Part shown: positions 1 through 9,356 of the stretch, in pieces
Numbering within the stretch: position 1 is the stretch's first letter
Layout of the letters: every line of letters starts with the position of its first letter
Assembly: GCF_022163125.1 (NCBI RefSeq)
Contig: NZ_CP091881.1
Coordinates: forward strand, 2,418,001-2,482,000
Reading direction: 5' to 3'
From: Paenibacillus sp. HWE-109
GTDB taxonomy: Bacteria; Bacillota; Bacilli; Paenibacillales; NBRC-103111
Length of the DNA: 64,000 nucleotides
Translations under genes and position numbers: made by a program
The notes under the pieces: generated by a model
Told to the model about the DNA's origin: nothing
Databases searched by the model: none
The model's input: the letters and a program-made list of their open reading frames with translations, nothing else

Positions 1-1
1 A

Positions 2-571
2 CCATTCGCAGTTCTACTCGGGGATGATATCGTCACAGGACGGGTGCCATGTCTAAAACAGCTCATTCAGCAATATGAATTAACTGAAAATTCTGTCATT
101 GGTGTGCAGGCCGTGCCGCCAGAATTGACAAACCGTTACGGCATTATTGATCCTGGTGTGCAAAATAACCGGTTGTATCAAGTCAATGATTTTGTTGAAA
201 AGCCTAAGCTGGGAACAGCGCCTTCCAATCTTGCCATTATGGGTAGATACGTTTTCTCCCCTAAAATCTTTGAATTTTTGGAGCTTCAGGAGAAAGGCGC
301 AGGCGGAGAAATCCAGCTGACGGATGCTATTCAGAAGCTTAATCAAATAGAACGCGTTCTAGCTTACCATTTTGACGGTATCCGTTATGATGTTGGCGAG
401 CGCTTGGGTTACATTCTTACAACAATGGCTTTTGCAATGGAAAGCAAGGATCTTCGCTTCGATGTGATGGAAGCTATGGCTGAAATTCTAATCAAAGAGA
501 AATATCAACCGATGCTGGATCATCTGGGAGGTGTCGATAATGAGTTTGCGCGAACTGCAGGAGGATTATGA
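2..571 (+). CDS. galU: UTP--glucose-1-phosphate uridylyltransferase, C-terminal part (5' end outside window)
   Basis: Makes UDP-glucose from UTP and glucose-1-phosphate in the cytoplasm, the entry point for the polysaccharide genes that follow. The reading frame is open from base 2, and its first residues include PFAVLLGDDIV, a hallmark of GalU/GtaB. Further family motifs are GGEIQLTDAI and YDVGERLGYI. About 189 codons are present out of a usual ~290-300, so roughly the N-terminal third (the nucleotide-binding loop) lies upstream. A GTG at 44 is internal to the domain and is not the start. The next gene begins inside this one, which suggests one transcript. Confidence 0.95.
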   Translation, partial: PFAVLLGDDIVTGRVPCLKQLIQQYELTENSVIGVQAVPPELTNRYGIIDPGVQNNRLYQVNDFVEKPKLGTAPSNLAIMGRYVFSPKIFEFLELQEKGAGGEIQLTDAIQKLNQIERVLAYHFDGIRYDVGERLGYILTTMAFAMESKDLRFDVMEAMAEILIKEKYQPMLDHLGGVDNEFARTAGGL

Positions 572-1238
572 GTATTTAGGCCCTAAGCAAAGCTATTATC
601 AAGCTGCGAAAATCCCTCGCGGGAAGAGCCTTACATCCTATTTGTTCGTCAAGCGAATGCTCGATATCGTACTTTCTTTGCTCGGGATGCTTTTCCTGAT
701 ACCATTGTTCGCTGTCATTGCGATCTGGATCAAAGTGGAAGATCCCAAAGGGACTGTGTTCTTCAAACAGAATCGCGTCGGGAAAGATGAAGTTCTGTTT
801 CCCATGTATAAATTCCGTTCGATGGTGTCCAATGCCGAAGAGCTCAAACAGCAATTATTGGCGCAAAACGAAGTTGAAGGCGCTATGTTCAAAATGAAAA
901 ACGATCCCCGTGTGACACGTGTAGGCCGCCTGATCCGGAAGACAAGTATTGATGAATTGCCGCAATTGTGGAATGTATTTATCGGCCATATGAGTTTGGT
1001 TGGCCCTAGGCCGGCTTTGCCAAATGAAGTTGCTGAATATACGCCCTACGAGAAGCAGCGTTTAACGGTAACTCCGGGTTGCACAGGGCTATGGCAGGTA
1101 AGTGGAAGAAGCAATGTGAGCTTTCAACAAATGGTTGAGCTCGATTTGAACTATATCACGCATCGCAGTTTGTTGTTTGATATCAAAATCGTGATGAAAA
1201 CGGTTCTCGTTCTGCTAGGCTCCAAAGACGCATTCTAA
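540..1238 (+). CDS. Priming sugar transferase (undecaprenyl-phosphate hexose-1-phosphate transferase)
   Basis: Polyprenyl-phosphate sugar-1-phosphate transferase of the bacterial sugar transferase family. It loads the first sugar on undecaprenyl phosphate at the inner membrane face and so starts repeat-unit assembly. About 232 residues, the short form without the extra N-terminal membrane bundle. One membrane segment lies near residues 39-62, and the family signatures KTSIDELPQLWN and SLVGPRP follow. The start is ATG 540, placed 8 nt after GGGAGG; a GTG at 531 lies inside that ribosome binding site and is less likely. It overlaps galU by 32 nt. The sugar is probably glucose or galactose (inference). 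Confidence 0.92.
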   Translation: MSLRELQEDYEYLGPKQSYYQAAKIPRGKSLTSYLFVKRMLDIVLSLLGMLFLIPLFAVIAIWIKVEDPKGTVFFKQNRVGKDEVLFPMYKFRSMVSNAEELKQQLLAQNEVEGAMFKMKNDPRVTRVGRLIRKTSIDELPQLWNVFIGHMSLVGPRPALPNEVAEYTPYEKQRLTVTPGCTGLWQVSGRSNVSFQQMVELDLNYITHRSLLFDIKIVMKTVLVLLGSKDAF

Positions 1239-1268
1239 GACCAGGGAAGTAACGAAGGGAGGATAGCC

Positions 1269-2204
1269 ATGGTACGAAACCAGTCCAAACCTAGTATATC
1301 TATCGTCATTTGTACGTTTAATCGAGCGGATCTTCTGCATCTTACGCTAGAGTCCATTCTTGCCCTTGAAGATTTGGATCAAACTGAGATTCTGATTGTG
1401 GATAACAATTCCACGGATCATACCCGAGATGTTGCTGATACATTCATTCAGCGTTATCTTGGCATCTTGCGTGTTCAGTACGTATTTGAACAAAAACAAG
1501 GATTGTCGGCAGCACGAAACAGCGGTATCGAGCAAGCTCAAGGAGACATTGTCGCATTTCTTGATGATGATGCCATCCCGTGCAAGGTCTGGATTCGTAC
1601 CATGTTGACCACCTTTGGTGAACAGTTGGAAGTCGAGGCGATGGGCGGCCGGATTCGTCCGAATTTTGAAAGTGAACGTCCTGAGTGGTTGATTAAAGGT
1701 TTAGAAATGCCCTATACCATCGTTGATTTGGGACCCAAGAAACAGGAATATCCAGTCACGCTTCATCCTTTTGGGGCGAATATGGCTATCAGGAAATCAT
1801 TTTTGGTGGCTCACTACTTTCCTACCCACCTGGGACGGATCGGAAACATGCTGCTATCCGGAGAAGAATCATGGTTATTCGAACAAATGAAGAAACAGCG
1901 GAAAGTAATTCTGTATCATCCTGATATGATCGTTGATCACTTCATCCCGGACAGCCGCTTAACACAAGATTGGATTAAGAAAAGGTACTACTATCAAGGG
2001 GTCACGAATGGCTCTATGCATAAAGGGAATGTTGCAAAGCTCATTTTGCTTGGAAAAGTGGCAGCGAAAGTGGTTTACATTGCAGGAGAGGCTTTATGTG
2101 CTCGGTCCGCAGGGAAGAAACTGCTTGTTGCCTGCCGTATGGAGAGTATTCGTGGCACACTTGATACGATGCGTAAACGCAATAACATGCAATTGACTAG
2201 GTGA
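1269..2204 (+). CDS. Glycosyltransferase family 2
   Basis: GT-A fold nucleotide-sugar transferase, cytoplasmic or membrane-associated, likely adding one sugar to the lipid-linked repeat unit. The N-terminus SIVICTFNRADLL is the GT2 nucleotide-binding strand. AFLDDDAIP near residues 95-105 supplies the metal-binding acidic cluster, and GEESWLFEQM near 197-206 matches the usual ED-type catalytic region. Length 311 aa is normal for the family. The ATG follows a GGGAGG site. Donor and linkage cannot be read from the sequence. Confidence 0.88.
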   Translation: MVRNQSKPSISIVICTFNRADLLHLTLESILALEDLDQTEILIVDNNSTDHTRDVADTFIQRYLGILRVQYVFEQKQGLSAARNSGIEQAQGDIVAFLDDDAIPCKVWIRTMLTTFGEQLEVEAMGGRIRPNFESERPEWLIKGLEMPYTIVDLGPKKQEYPVTLHPFGANMAIRKSFLVAHYFPTHLGRIGNMLLSGEESWLFEQMKKQRKVILYHPDMIVDHFIPDSRLTQDWIKKRYYYQGVTNGSMHKGNVAKLILLGKVAAKVVYIAGEALCARSAGKKLLVACRMESIRGTLDTMRKRNNMQLTR

Positions 2205-2212
2205 GGGCGCAT

Positions 2213-3553
2213 ATGACAGAACTTTCCTTACATGTGAAAAAGCCAGTGTACTACGGTGTCGGCTACCTAGGTATCGCCATTGTGATGGGAATCGCAGCTG
2301 TGTATCAGCCTTTGATTAGCCTGATGGGAATGGCTGTCCTTCTCCTGCTTGCCTTGTCGGTTCGCAACCCGGAAATCGTCAGCTACCCTGTCCTTATTTC
2401 TACGGCTATCTCGGTCAATTATATTATTACAGCGAGTGTAGGCGGTCTGGAAATCATCTCACTCTACAAGCTGGGTATTCTAATTCTCTTGGTGCCCTGT
2501 ATGCTGCAAAACGGGTTGCGCTTAAAGTTCATGTATCCGATCGCAGCGTTCATGCTGATGTTATTTCTAACCTTCTTTTTTTCCGATTGGCATCCAAGAT
2601 TGACGACATCGCTCACCGTCAAAGCATTCATCGGGCTAACATTGCCTTTTTTTTTCCTAATGATCAAATGGAAGAGGGAAACGGCGCAGCGGCATATTCA
2701 AATTATTTGTTTATTGCCCCTGATCAGCGTAGCAACCGGTATTGTCTTGCAGCTAGCTCATCTGTATTCCTTCTTAAACGTTGAGTTTACAGGAGCCGTT
2801 AGAGTGCAGGGAGCGAATATAGCGCCGCATTTGGCCATGTTGGCTTTTCTGGGCATTACGATTGGGCTGATGGAGACCAAGCGTGATCCGTCGCGAGCCA
2901 AATTTTATTACTGCACGCTTGCTTCTAACTTTGCAATTTTGATTGCAACAGGAACAAGAGGGCCTATCCTCGCGATGCTGGCTATGGCTGCCTATTATTT
3001 CTACGATATGGTCAAACAATATATCAAAGGCAAATTGATTTTGATCGTGCCGCTAGTTTGCTCCCTGGCTTTGATCGGCGGAGCCGTGTATGTGCAATGG
3101 GACAATATGACGAAGCGTTCCTTCGAACGCCAAACAGGAACAGGTATAGACTTATCCGGACGAACAGAAGCATGGACGTATTTTCTAAAAGGTGTACAGG
3201 ATTCTCCCCTAGCAGGCAGAGGTTTGGGGGCAGTGACGGTTGCCAACGATGGCAGCTTATACGAAGGATTTGTTGTTCCGCACAATGAGTATATTCGCTT
3301 CTATTATGATGCCGGCTATACGGGGAGTATCGCTCTTTTTCTTTCTTTATTGATCGTATTCGTAATGATTTACCGAGTGATACCGTCCAAAATTAAAGTG
3401 TATTATGCCACTTTTATTCTGGGATTCTTCCTATATTCCTTTTCTGATAATACGTTATCCACGGTCCAATTTATCATTCCTTTCTGTTGGTATTTGAACG
3501 GTTTGTATATCCAATCAACGACAAATCCGAAAAAAGAAGAAGTGATTAGATGA
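2213..3553 (+). CDS. O-antigen ligase/polymerase family membrane protein (Wzy-like), first copy
   Basis: Integral membrane protein of about 446 aa with many hydrophobic segments and a Wzy_C/O-antigen-ligase signature: RTEAWTYFLKGV with SPLAGRGLGAV and PHNEYIRFYYDAGY around residues 315-365. This loop is typical of enzymes that polymerise or transfer lipid-linked glycans on the outer face of the membrane. The start is ATG 2213 preceded by GGTGAGGG; the GTG at 2201 lies in the stop region of the upstream gene. The downstream WecG/TagA gene begins with an ATGA overlap. A related protein follows two genes later, so one may polymerise and the other ligate (inference). Confidence 0.85.
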   Translation: MTELSLHVKKPVYYGVGYLGIAIVMGIAAVYQPLISLMGMAVLLLLALSVRNPEIVSYPVLISTAISVNYIITASVGGLEIISLYKLGILILLVPCMLQNGLRLKFMYPIAAFMLMLFLTFFFSDWHPRLTTSLTVKAFIGLTLPFFFLMIKWKRETAQRHIQIICLLPLISVATGIVLQLAHLYSFLNVEFTGAVRVQGANIAPHLAMLAFLGITIGLMETKRDPSRAKFYYCTLASNFAILIATGTRGPILAMLAMAAYYFYDMVKQYIKGKLILIVPLVCSLALIGGAVYVQWDNMTKRSFERQTGTGIDLSGRTEAWTYFLKGVQDSPLAGRGLGAVTVANDGSLYEGFVVPHNEYIRFYYDAGYTGSIALFLSLLIVFVMIYRVIPSKIKVYYATFILGFFLYSFSDNTLSTVQFIIPFCWYLNGLYIQSTTNPKKEEVIR

Positions 3554-4353
3554 GTAGAGTGACTATGTTCGATGTTAATTTTGATAATTATGATTTCCTG
3601 GACTTGCTTGCCTTCATGGACGAGAGAATTCGCCAGAGAAGCCATTCTTACATTTTGACTTGCAATGTCGATCATTTGATCAAGCTCAGGAAGGATGTCG
3701 AATTTCAGAAAGTCTATTCAGAGGCAGGGGCAATTGTAGCGGATGGAATGCCGATTATCTGGGCTTCCAAGATGTTGAGAAAGCCATTGAAGGAGAAAGT
3801 ATCCGGTTCCGATCTATTCGCCAAGTTAGGTGAAGCATTCGCCAAGAGGCAGTACAAATTGTTTTTCTTGGGGTCTGCGGAAGGGATCCCGGAGCTGGCG
3901 ATCAAAAATTTGAAATTATCCTTCCCAGCGCTCAATATTGTTGGCTATTACTCGCCTTCCTATGGCTTCGAGAAAAAAGCGGAAGAGAATGAGCAGATAG
4001 TTCAAATGTTGATTAAGGCGCAGCCTGACATTGTTTTCGTCGGGGTTGGCGCGCCCAAGCAAGAAAAATGGATTTATGAAAACTACTTAGCGTACCAAGT
4101 GCCGATTTCAATCGGAGTAGGAGCTACGTTTGACTTCCTCTCAGGTTCTGTGAAGAGAGCTCCCAATATTATGCAAAAAACAGGCTTTGAATGGTTCTGG
4201 CGTCTGGCGCAGGAGCCTCGGAGATTGTGGAAACGGTATTTGATTCATGACTCCATGTTTATCGTTATGCTCTGGATGGAATGGAAGAAGCATTTTAAGC
4301 TGAAAAGGGAGGGGACGGGAGTTAACAATGGATTATCCAAGCAAAATGAGTAA
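3550..4353 (+). CDS. WecG/TagA/CpsF family glycosyltransferase
   Basis: GT26-type transferase that usually moves N-acetylmannosaminyl, glucosyl or similar residues from UDP-sugars to a lipid-linked acceptor. The 267-aa protein has the family marks: SYILTCNVDHL near the N-terminus, FVGVGAPKQEKWI near residue 160, and the C-terminal GATFDFLSGSVKRAP followed by EWFWRLAQEPRRLWKRYL. The C-terminal basic and aromatic patch is the membrane-association segment known for TagA. Its start codon overlaps the stop of the preceding polymerase-like gene (ATGA), so it is translationally coupled. Donor sugar unknown. Confidence 0.9.
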   Translation: MSRVTMFDVNFDNYDFLDLLAFMDERIRQRSHSYILTCNVDHLIKLRKDVEFQKVYSEAGAIVADGMPIIWASKMLRKPLKEKVSGSDLFAKLGEAFAKRQYKLFFLGSAEGIPELAIKNLKLSFPALNIVGYYSPSYGFEKKAEENEQIVQMLIKAQPDIVFVGVGAPKQEKWIYENYLAYQVPISIGVGATFDFLSGSVKRAPNIMQKTGFEWFWRLAQEPRRLWKRYLIHDSMFIVMLWMEWKKHFKLKREGTGVNNGLSKQNE

Positions 4354-4420
4354 TCTGCTGGTAGCGACACAGAAACCTGTCACTCTAGGAACGAAATCGG
4401 CAAGGAGCTATCCGTTATGA
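4328..4420 (+). CDS. Possible 30-residue leader/coupling ORF
   Basis: A short frame starting MDYPSKMSNLL begins inside the end of the WecG/TagA gene, behind a purine-rich GGGAGGGGACGGGAG stretch. Its TGA overlaps the ATG of the next gene (ATGA at 4417-4420). The position suggests translational coupling across the 63-nt gap between the two large genes. No domain or signal is visible and I do not recognise it. It may be chance, because the downstream gene also has its own AAGGAG site. Confidence 0.35.
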   Translation: MDYPSKMSNLLVATQKPVTLGTKSARSYPL

Positions 4421-5901
4421 GAACGTTGAGAGCACGCAATCCTTTTGTATCCCTATATGCAAGCAGAGCCACAATGGCTTGGTTAGTTGGAGCCTTGGCT
4501 GTTTCTCTAGTCATCGGCTATGGAAGCGCCACGTTAGGTCATGAGAACAAATCGCAAATTGCTATGCTGGCTATGCTGATCTTTCCGGCATTTATGCTCG
4601 CTTTATTGGATTCCCGCAAACTAATCCCCTACCTATTGCTGGTCTGGGTTGTCTGTCCCGAAATACGAAGATTTGAGGATTGGATGGAAGGGACCTATCA
4701 TTCGGTATCTTTACTAAGTATTGCGCCGCTTTTGACAAGTGCTGTCGTTATCATTCCGATCCTATCGAAAATACATCAGTTAGAATCCGCACTCAAACGT
4801 TTGTTGATTTACTTTTGTATCGCCTTGTTGTATGGAAGCCTAATTGGGATGACCAAGAATGGGATGGGAACCTTTTATGATTTAGCTAACTATCTCATAC
4901 CGATGCTGTTAATTCCGTATGCGGCCTTGAGTAACTTTGAGAAAAAGGATTTGGATCGCTTGCTGGTCGCCTTTTCCAATACAGCCATCCTCATTGCGGT
5001 CTACGGCATTATCCAATATATTGTGGTACCGCCTTGGGATGCTTTTTGGATGAATCATGTGGAAATGACTTCGATTGGTCAACCTTATCCGCTTGAGATT
5101 CGCGTGTTCTCGTTTCTGAACTCGCCAGGACCCGCTGGTATGTATATGGGAACAGCGCTAGCGCCTATGATTCTGGAGAAAAGATGGCGGGGGCCGTTAG
5201 GTTGGATTGGCGTCATTCTCGTCACCGTAGGGTTATTAATTACTCTCGTTCGTTCCGCTTGGGTCATGCTGTTCATTGATATAGCCATCTACACCGCCGT
5301 ATCGGCCGGAAAGCAGAAGTGGAAATTGCTGGCTCAATTATCCGCTGTTATCGCTGCGATGTATTTCATTATTCCCAAACTTCCAGGTGCTCAGGGTCTT
5401 GTAGCTCGCTTGGACACGATGACTGCGATCCAGGATGATCATTCCTATAATGAAAGATTGGATTTCTTCCATACGGTGTTCCCCATGTTGTTTGCGAAGC
5501 CGCAGGGTCTAGGGCTGGGGAGCATTGGGGTTGGAACCAAGCTGAGCAATGATGGTGCGCTCGGTGAATATGGTATTTTTGATAATGGTTTTGTAGCGAT
5601 ATTCCTAACATTCGGAATTATCGGGGGGATTTTATTCTTCTGGGGACTTTGGCTTGTTATTAAGTATTTGATCTCCAAACGAAAAGAAACCGGCGGTTTA
5701 AACCCTTATACACGGCTTGCTTTATCCGCCTTGGAGGGAAGTATCGTGTGTCTCATTTTCGAAAATGGTTATACAGGATTAAAAGGCTTTCTACTATGGT
5801 TGGTTGTTGGGATTGGGATTATGGCGCATCGTATGAACACGCAAGAAAGGAGGCAACGAACGGATGCAGCAACCGGTCGATTTAAAGATAATTCGCTCTA
5901 A
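4417..5901 (+). CDS. O-antigen ligase/polymerase family membrane protein (Wzy-like), second copy
   Basis: Integral membrane protein of 494 aa, strongly hydrophobic throughout, with the ligase-type loop NERLDFFHTVFPMLFAKPQGLGLGS near residues 345-370 followed by DNGFVAIFLTFG. It resembles the first copy in architecture more than in sequence. Likely role: polymerising or ligating the exopolysaccharide repeat unit outside the membrane. ATG follows AAGGAG with a 9-nt spacer. Its 3' end overlaps the flippase gene by 38 nt. Which of the two copies is the true polymerase cannot be told from sequence alone. Confidence 0.82.
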   Translation: MRTLRARNPFVSLYASRATMAWLVGALAVSLVIGYGSATLGHENKSQIAMLAMLIFPAFMLALLDSRKLIPYLLLVWVVCPEIRRFEDWMEGTYHSVSLLSIAPLLTSAVVIIPILSKIHQLESALKRLLIYFCIALLYGSLIGMTKNGMGTFYDLANYLIPMLLIPYAALSNFEKKDLDRLLVAFSNTAILIAVYGIIQYIVVPPWDAFWMNHVEMTSIGQPYPLEIRVFSFLNSPGPAGMYMGTALAPMILEKRWRGPLGWIGVILVTVGLLITLVRSAWVMLFIDIAIYTAVSAGKQKWKLLAQLSAVIAAMYFIIPKLPGAQGLVARLDTMTAIQDDHSYNERLDFFHTVFPMLFAKPQGLGLGSIGVGTKLSNDGALGEYGIFDNGFVAIFLTFGIIGGILFFWGLWLVIKYLISKRKETGGLNPYTRLALSALEGSIVCLIFENGYTGLKGFLLWLVVGIGIMAHRMNTQERRQRTDAATGRFKDNSL

Positions 5902-7240
5902 ACCGCTTCTAGGTATCATAAAGTCGTTTTATTCCAGTAAAGGTCATATGGCAAGTTCGATTAAAACGATGTTTTTCAGCGTGTTGATTCTATTGATTAA
6001 CATGTTGACGGGCATCTTGACGGCACGATTTCTTGGACCTTCCGGCAGGGGGGAGCAAGCTGCTATGGTGTTGTGGTCTCAGTTTCTTGCCTTCAGCTTC
6101 ACCTTTGGCATCCCTTCCGCGATTATTTACAACGTCAAGAAGAATATACAAGATTCCGCCAAGCTGTACACGACCGCTGTCCTGATGGGGCTGATGGCAG
6201 GTGTGCTGGCACTCATCGTTGGGGTCCTGATTCTGCCATACTGGCTCGGTACTTACTCACACAGTGTAGTTTTATTCTCGCAATGGTCTATGCTGCTTGT
6301 TCCATTAATCGTGTTGTCGCAAATTAATAACGCAATGATGCAAGTCAGAGGCGAGTACAAGCTGTTCAACCGACTGCGGTTTCTGATTCCACTTAGTACA
6401 CTCGTCATTCTGGGAATTCTTATCGTGACCAAAATGATGACGCCATTCACATCTGCCGTTGCCTACTTAGCTCCTGCGCTGCCGTTTTATGTTTGGACAA
6501 CGGCGCGTTTGTTGAAGCAGTATCGTTTTGAAATCAAGGATGCTTGGCAATCCTTCCGTACGTTGATTCGATATGGGATTGGTTCTTATGGCAATGATTT
6601 GATGGGCAATGTGTCTTATTACATCGATCAAATTGTCATTGTTGGTTTGTTGAATCCTGCAGAGCTTGGCTTATATGCTGTAGCTGTTAGCTTATCGCGT
6701 GTGGTCAATATCTTCTCGACTTCGATTATTGTCGTTTTGTTTCCCAAAGCATCTGGTCTTCCTAAGGATCAGGTTGTGGAAATGACCTTCCGTGTGTACC
6801 GGCTAAGCACTTGTATTGCACTGTTTTGTTCACTCTGCATTATGCTCGTGGCACCACTCATTATGCCGCTTCTGTATGGTTCGGATTTCAAAGAAGCCAT
6901 TAGCGTCTTTCGTATGTTGTTGCTGGAAGTTTCCATATCCGGTGGAACGATGGTTCTGGCGCAAGCCTTCATGGCTTTGGGCAAGCCCAAAATCGTGACC
7001 ATTCTGCAGGGGCTTGGCTTACTAATCGTCATCCCGCTGCTGATGTTCTTAATCCCGAAATTTGGCTTGTTCGGAGCAGGTATCGCCATATTATCCTCAG
7101 GCGTCTTACGCTTCTTATTTATTCTCATCAATGTGAAATTCACATTAAAAACAAAACTGCCTAAATTATTCATAAATAAAGCGGATATTCGCTGGTTGCT
7201 CAAGGCAATATCGGCCAATAAAAGTAAACAGTCGGATTGA
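5864..7240 (+). CDS. Polysaccharide flippase (Wzx-like, MATE/MOP superfamily)
   Basis: Predicted exporter that flips the undecaprenyl-linked repeat unit across the membrane. The 458-aa protein has about 12-14 hydrophobic segments, starting with SIKTMFFSVLILLINMLTG and the family-typical ARFLGPSGRGEQA near residue 55. YYIDQIVIVGLL and ELGLYAVAVSLSR in the middle are characteristic of polysaccharide_synt proteins. The start has a clear AAAGGAGG site within the end of the previous gene. The context (priming transferase, transferases, polymerase) supports a Wzx/Wzy-type pathway. Confidence 0.9.
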   Translation: MQQPVDLKIIRSKPLLGIIKSFYSSKGHMASSIKTMFFSVLILLINMLTGILTARFLGPSGRGEQAAMVLWSQFLAFSFTFGIPSAIIYNVKKNIQDSAKLYTTAVLMGLMAGVLALIVGVLILPYWLGTYSHSVVLFSQWSMLLVPLIVLSQINNAMMQVRGEYKLFNRLRFLIPLSTLVILGILIVTKMMTPFTSAVAYLAPALPFYVWTTARLLKQYRFEIKDAWQSFRTLIRYGIGSYGNDLMGNVSYYIDQIVIVGLLNPAELGLYAVAVSLSRVVNIFSTSIIVVLFPKASGLPKDQVVEMTFRVYRLSTCIALFCSLCIMLVAPLIMPLLYGSDFKEAISVFRMLLLEVSISGGTMVLAQAFMALGKPKIVTILQGLGLLIVIPLLMFLIPKFGLFGAGIAILSSGVLRFLFILINVKFTLKTKLPKLFINKADIRWLLKAISANKSKQSD

Positions 7241-7264
7241 AATTGGGGGAAAGGGGCGAATCAA

Positions 7265-8101
7265 ATGAGTCACCAACGTGACCTTGCGGGAAAGAATGGC
7301 CTCTCTGTTGTCATCATCGCGCAGAATGATGAATCGAGAATAGGCAGTGCAATTGAATCCTGCAAGTCGTTTGCAGACGAAATTGTTGTCATTGACGGGG
7401 GAAGCCAGGATGGAACTGTCCGTGTATCGGAACAATTAGGTTGTAAGGTATACACCAATGCATGGCCCGGTTACGCGAAGCAGCGTATTTATGGAAGTGA
7501 TCGTGCCACCTATGATTGGATATTCGTCATCGATACGGATGAGGTAGTCAGCGAAACACTTGCGGCGGCCATTCGGGAACTGAAATTTGATTTGTCGGAT
7601 ACGAGTAAAGCCTACTCCGTCTTGCGCATTGGTGACTTTTTGGGACGTTGGATGGGGAAAGGAGAACGATTGGTTCGGCTGTATAATCGGACAGAGATTC
7701 AGTATAAGGATAGTCTTGTACATGAAACTCCGGATGTGCAACAGGATCAAGTTTCCTTGCTGCCTGGTATCTTATGGCATTATGGCTTTCGCAGCATTCA
7801 TGATCATATTCAAAGGTTTAATAAGTATACGGATTTGGAAGCAGAAGGCGCCGTCGCTTTGGGGAAGAGATTTAATTTGTTACGCATGCTGGTGCGGCCG
7901 CCATTGCGCTTTGTGCAGAAATATATTTTTCAAGGGTTATATAGAAAAGGAGTTCCGGGACTGGCTGTAGCACTTTTCTGGGGCATGTATGAGTTTCTGG
8001 TTTGTTTAAAACAGTACGAATTGCAGTTAGTTCGCAAAAAAACGAAAAAGCCTGAGGGCGAACCTATTAAGGAGGGAAGTGCTTATGCGATTCAACAATA
8101 G
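7265..8101 (+). CDS. Glycosyltransferase family 2 (WaaE/KdtX-like)
   Basis: Cytoplasmic GT-A transferase of 278 aa resembling the WaaE beta-1,4-glucosyltransferase group. The N-terminal strand is GLSVVIIAQNDESRI, then DEIVVIDGGSQDGTV, then the DxD-type metal site FVIDTDEVV near residue 95. The C-terminal LVHETPDV and WHYGFRSIHDHI patterns are typical of this subgroup. A GGGGAAAGGGG purine tract precedes the ATG. The next gene starts inside its 3' end. Sugar specificity is not readable. Confidence 0.86.
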   Translation: MSHQRDLAGKNGLSVVIIAQNDESRIGSAIESCKSFADEIVVIDGGSQDGTVRVSEQLGCKVYTNAWPGYAKQRIYGSDRATYDWIFVIDTDEVVSETLAAAIRELKFDLSDTSKAYSVLRIGDFLGRWMGKGERLVRLYNRTEIQYKDSLVHETPDVQQDQVSLLPGILWHYGFRSIHDHIQRFNKYTDLEAEGAVALGKRFNLLRMLVRPPLRFVQKYIFQGLYRKGVPGLAVALFWGMYEFLVCLKQYELQLVRKKTKKPEGEPIKEGSAYAIQQ

Positions 8102-9356
8102 CTTGCGAATTCTTTCTACCGGAATGGGATGGCCTTCTGCGCAGCCAGGTGGACTTAACACGTATTTCAAACATATTAATGAAGCTTTAGCTGAGAATCA
8201 TGATCTGCAAGCTTTGGTTAGCAGCAGTGAGAAGCCTGTTGTGAAAGAAGGGCTTCAAGTTACGAATGTAGCCAAGACGCAGTTGAAACTGAGCAAAAGG
8301 CGTGATGCTTTTCGCCAGCATGCTGCTTGGCTGATGGACAATCAGGATGTGGATATCGTTTATTCCCATTTTGCCCCTTATAGTACTGGGGTTGCCATGG
8401 AGGCCAAACAACGCAATATACCGGTCGTAATGACTTTTCACGGTCCATGGAGTGAAGAGATTAAGCTTGAGGGCAAGGGCCTTAAACACTGGGTGAAAAC
8501 CCGGATCGCCAAGAATATGGAGATGAAAGCTTATCGATATGCCGATGCTTTCATCGTATTAAGTGAAACCTTTCGCGACATTCTTCATCAGAATTATCAA
8601 ATTCCGCTTACAAAGATCCATATCGTACCAGGTGCCGCTGATATTGTTAGATTCCAGCCTTCCACCGAGCGTAAAGCAATACGAGAAAGACTTCATATAA
8701 CAGAAGGAACAACAGCTGTATTGACGCTGCGAAGATTGGTCAATCGGATGGGATTACTTCAACTTATCGATGCTTGGAAGGAGGTTGTACGTGAAGTACC
8801 GGATACCGTTCTTCTATTAGGCGGCAAGGGGCCGTTGAAAGAAGAATTGGAGAAGAAAATTGCCGAATACGGACTTGAGTCTCGTGTTCGACTCTTAGGG
8901 TATGTGCCGGATCATGAACTGGCAGATTACTATCAAGCCGCAGACCTGTTCGTTGTACCCTCGCAAGCGTTGGAGGGATTCGGATTGATCACGGTTGAAG
9001 CTATGGCGGCTGGTGTGCCGGTAATGGCTACCCCCGTCGGCGGCAATCGTGAAATTCTGCAGAAATTTCGCCCGGAGCTGCTGTTCGCAGGCAAAAGCAG
9101 CCAGGATATGGCGGCTGGCTTAATTCGCAGCTTGCAGAATCAAGATCACTGGCCTACTGCCGAACAATGTAGAAATCATGTGCTGGAGAATTACACGTGG
9201 GAACGAGTGTCCGACCAAGTGGAAGGTATTTTCCGATCCGTCATTGATAATCATCTAATTGCTTATGGCCGCAACCGTTCACCTCGGGTTCAGGCTGAAC
9301 GAAAAGGAGGACATGAGAAGGATGTTGAAAATAGCGTATTTGGATCATACCGCTAG
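8085..9356 (+). CDS. Glycosyltransferase family 4
   Basis: GT-B retaining transferase of about 423 aa. The N-terminal acceptor domain carries GWPSAQPGGLNTY. The C-terminal donor domain contains LTLRRLVNRMG, LLGGKGPLKEEL, and the family pattern VVPSQALEGFGLITVEAMAAGVPVMAT with the EGFGL.TVEA nucleotide-sugar contact near residues 305-315. Start ATG 8085 lies 8 nt after AAGGAGGG; a GTG at 8079 is inside the spacer. It overlaps both neighbours. Probable role: extending the repeat unit, perhaps with mannose given the GDP-mannose gene downstream (inference). Confidence 0.88.
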   Translation: MRFNNSLRILSTGMGWPSAQPGGLNTYFKHINEALAENHDLQALVSSSEKPVVKEGLQVTNVAKTQLKLSKRRDAFRQHAAWLMDNQDVDIVYSHFAPYSTGVAMEAKQRNIPVVMTFHGPWSEEIKLEGKGLKHWVKTRIAKNMEMKAYRYADAFIVLSETFRDILHQNYQIPLTKIHIVPGAADIVRFQPSTERKAIRERLHITEGTTAVLTLRRLVNRMGLLQLIDAWKEVVREVPDTVLLLGGKGPLKEELEKKIAEYGLESRVRLLGYVPDHELADYYQAADLFVVPSQALEGFGLITVEAMAAGVPVMATPVGGNREILQKFRPELLFAGKSSQDMAAGLIRSLQNQDHWPTAEQCRNHVLENYTWERVSDQVEGIFRSVIDNHLIAYGRNRSPRVQAERKGGHEKDVENSVFGSYR

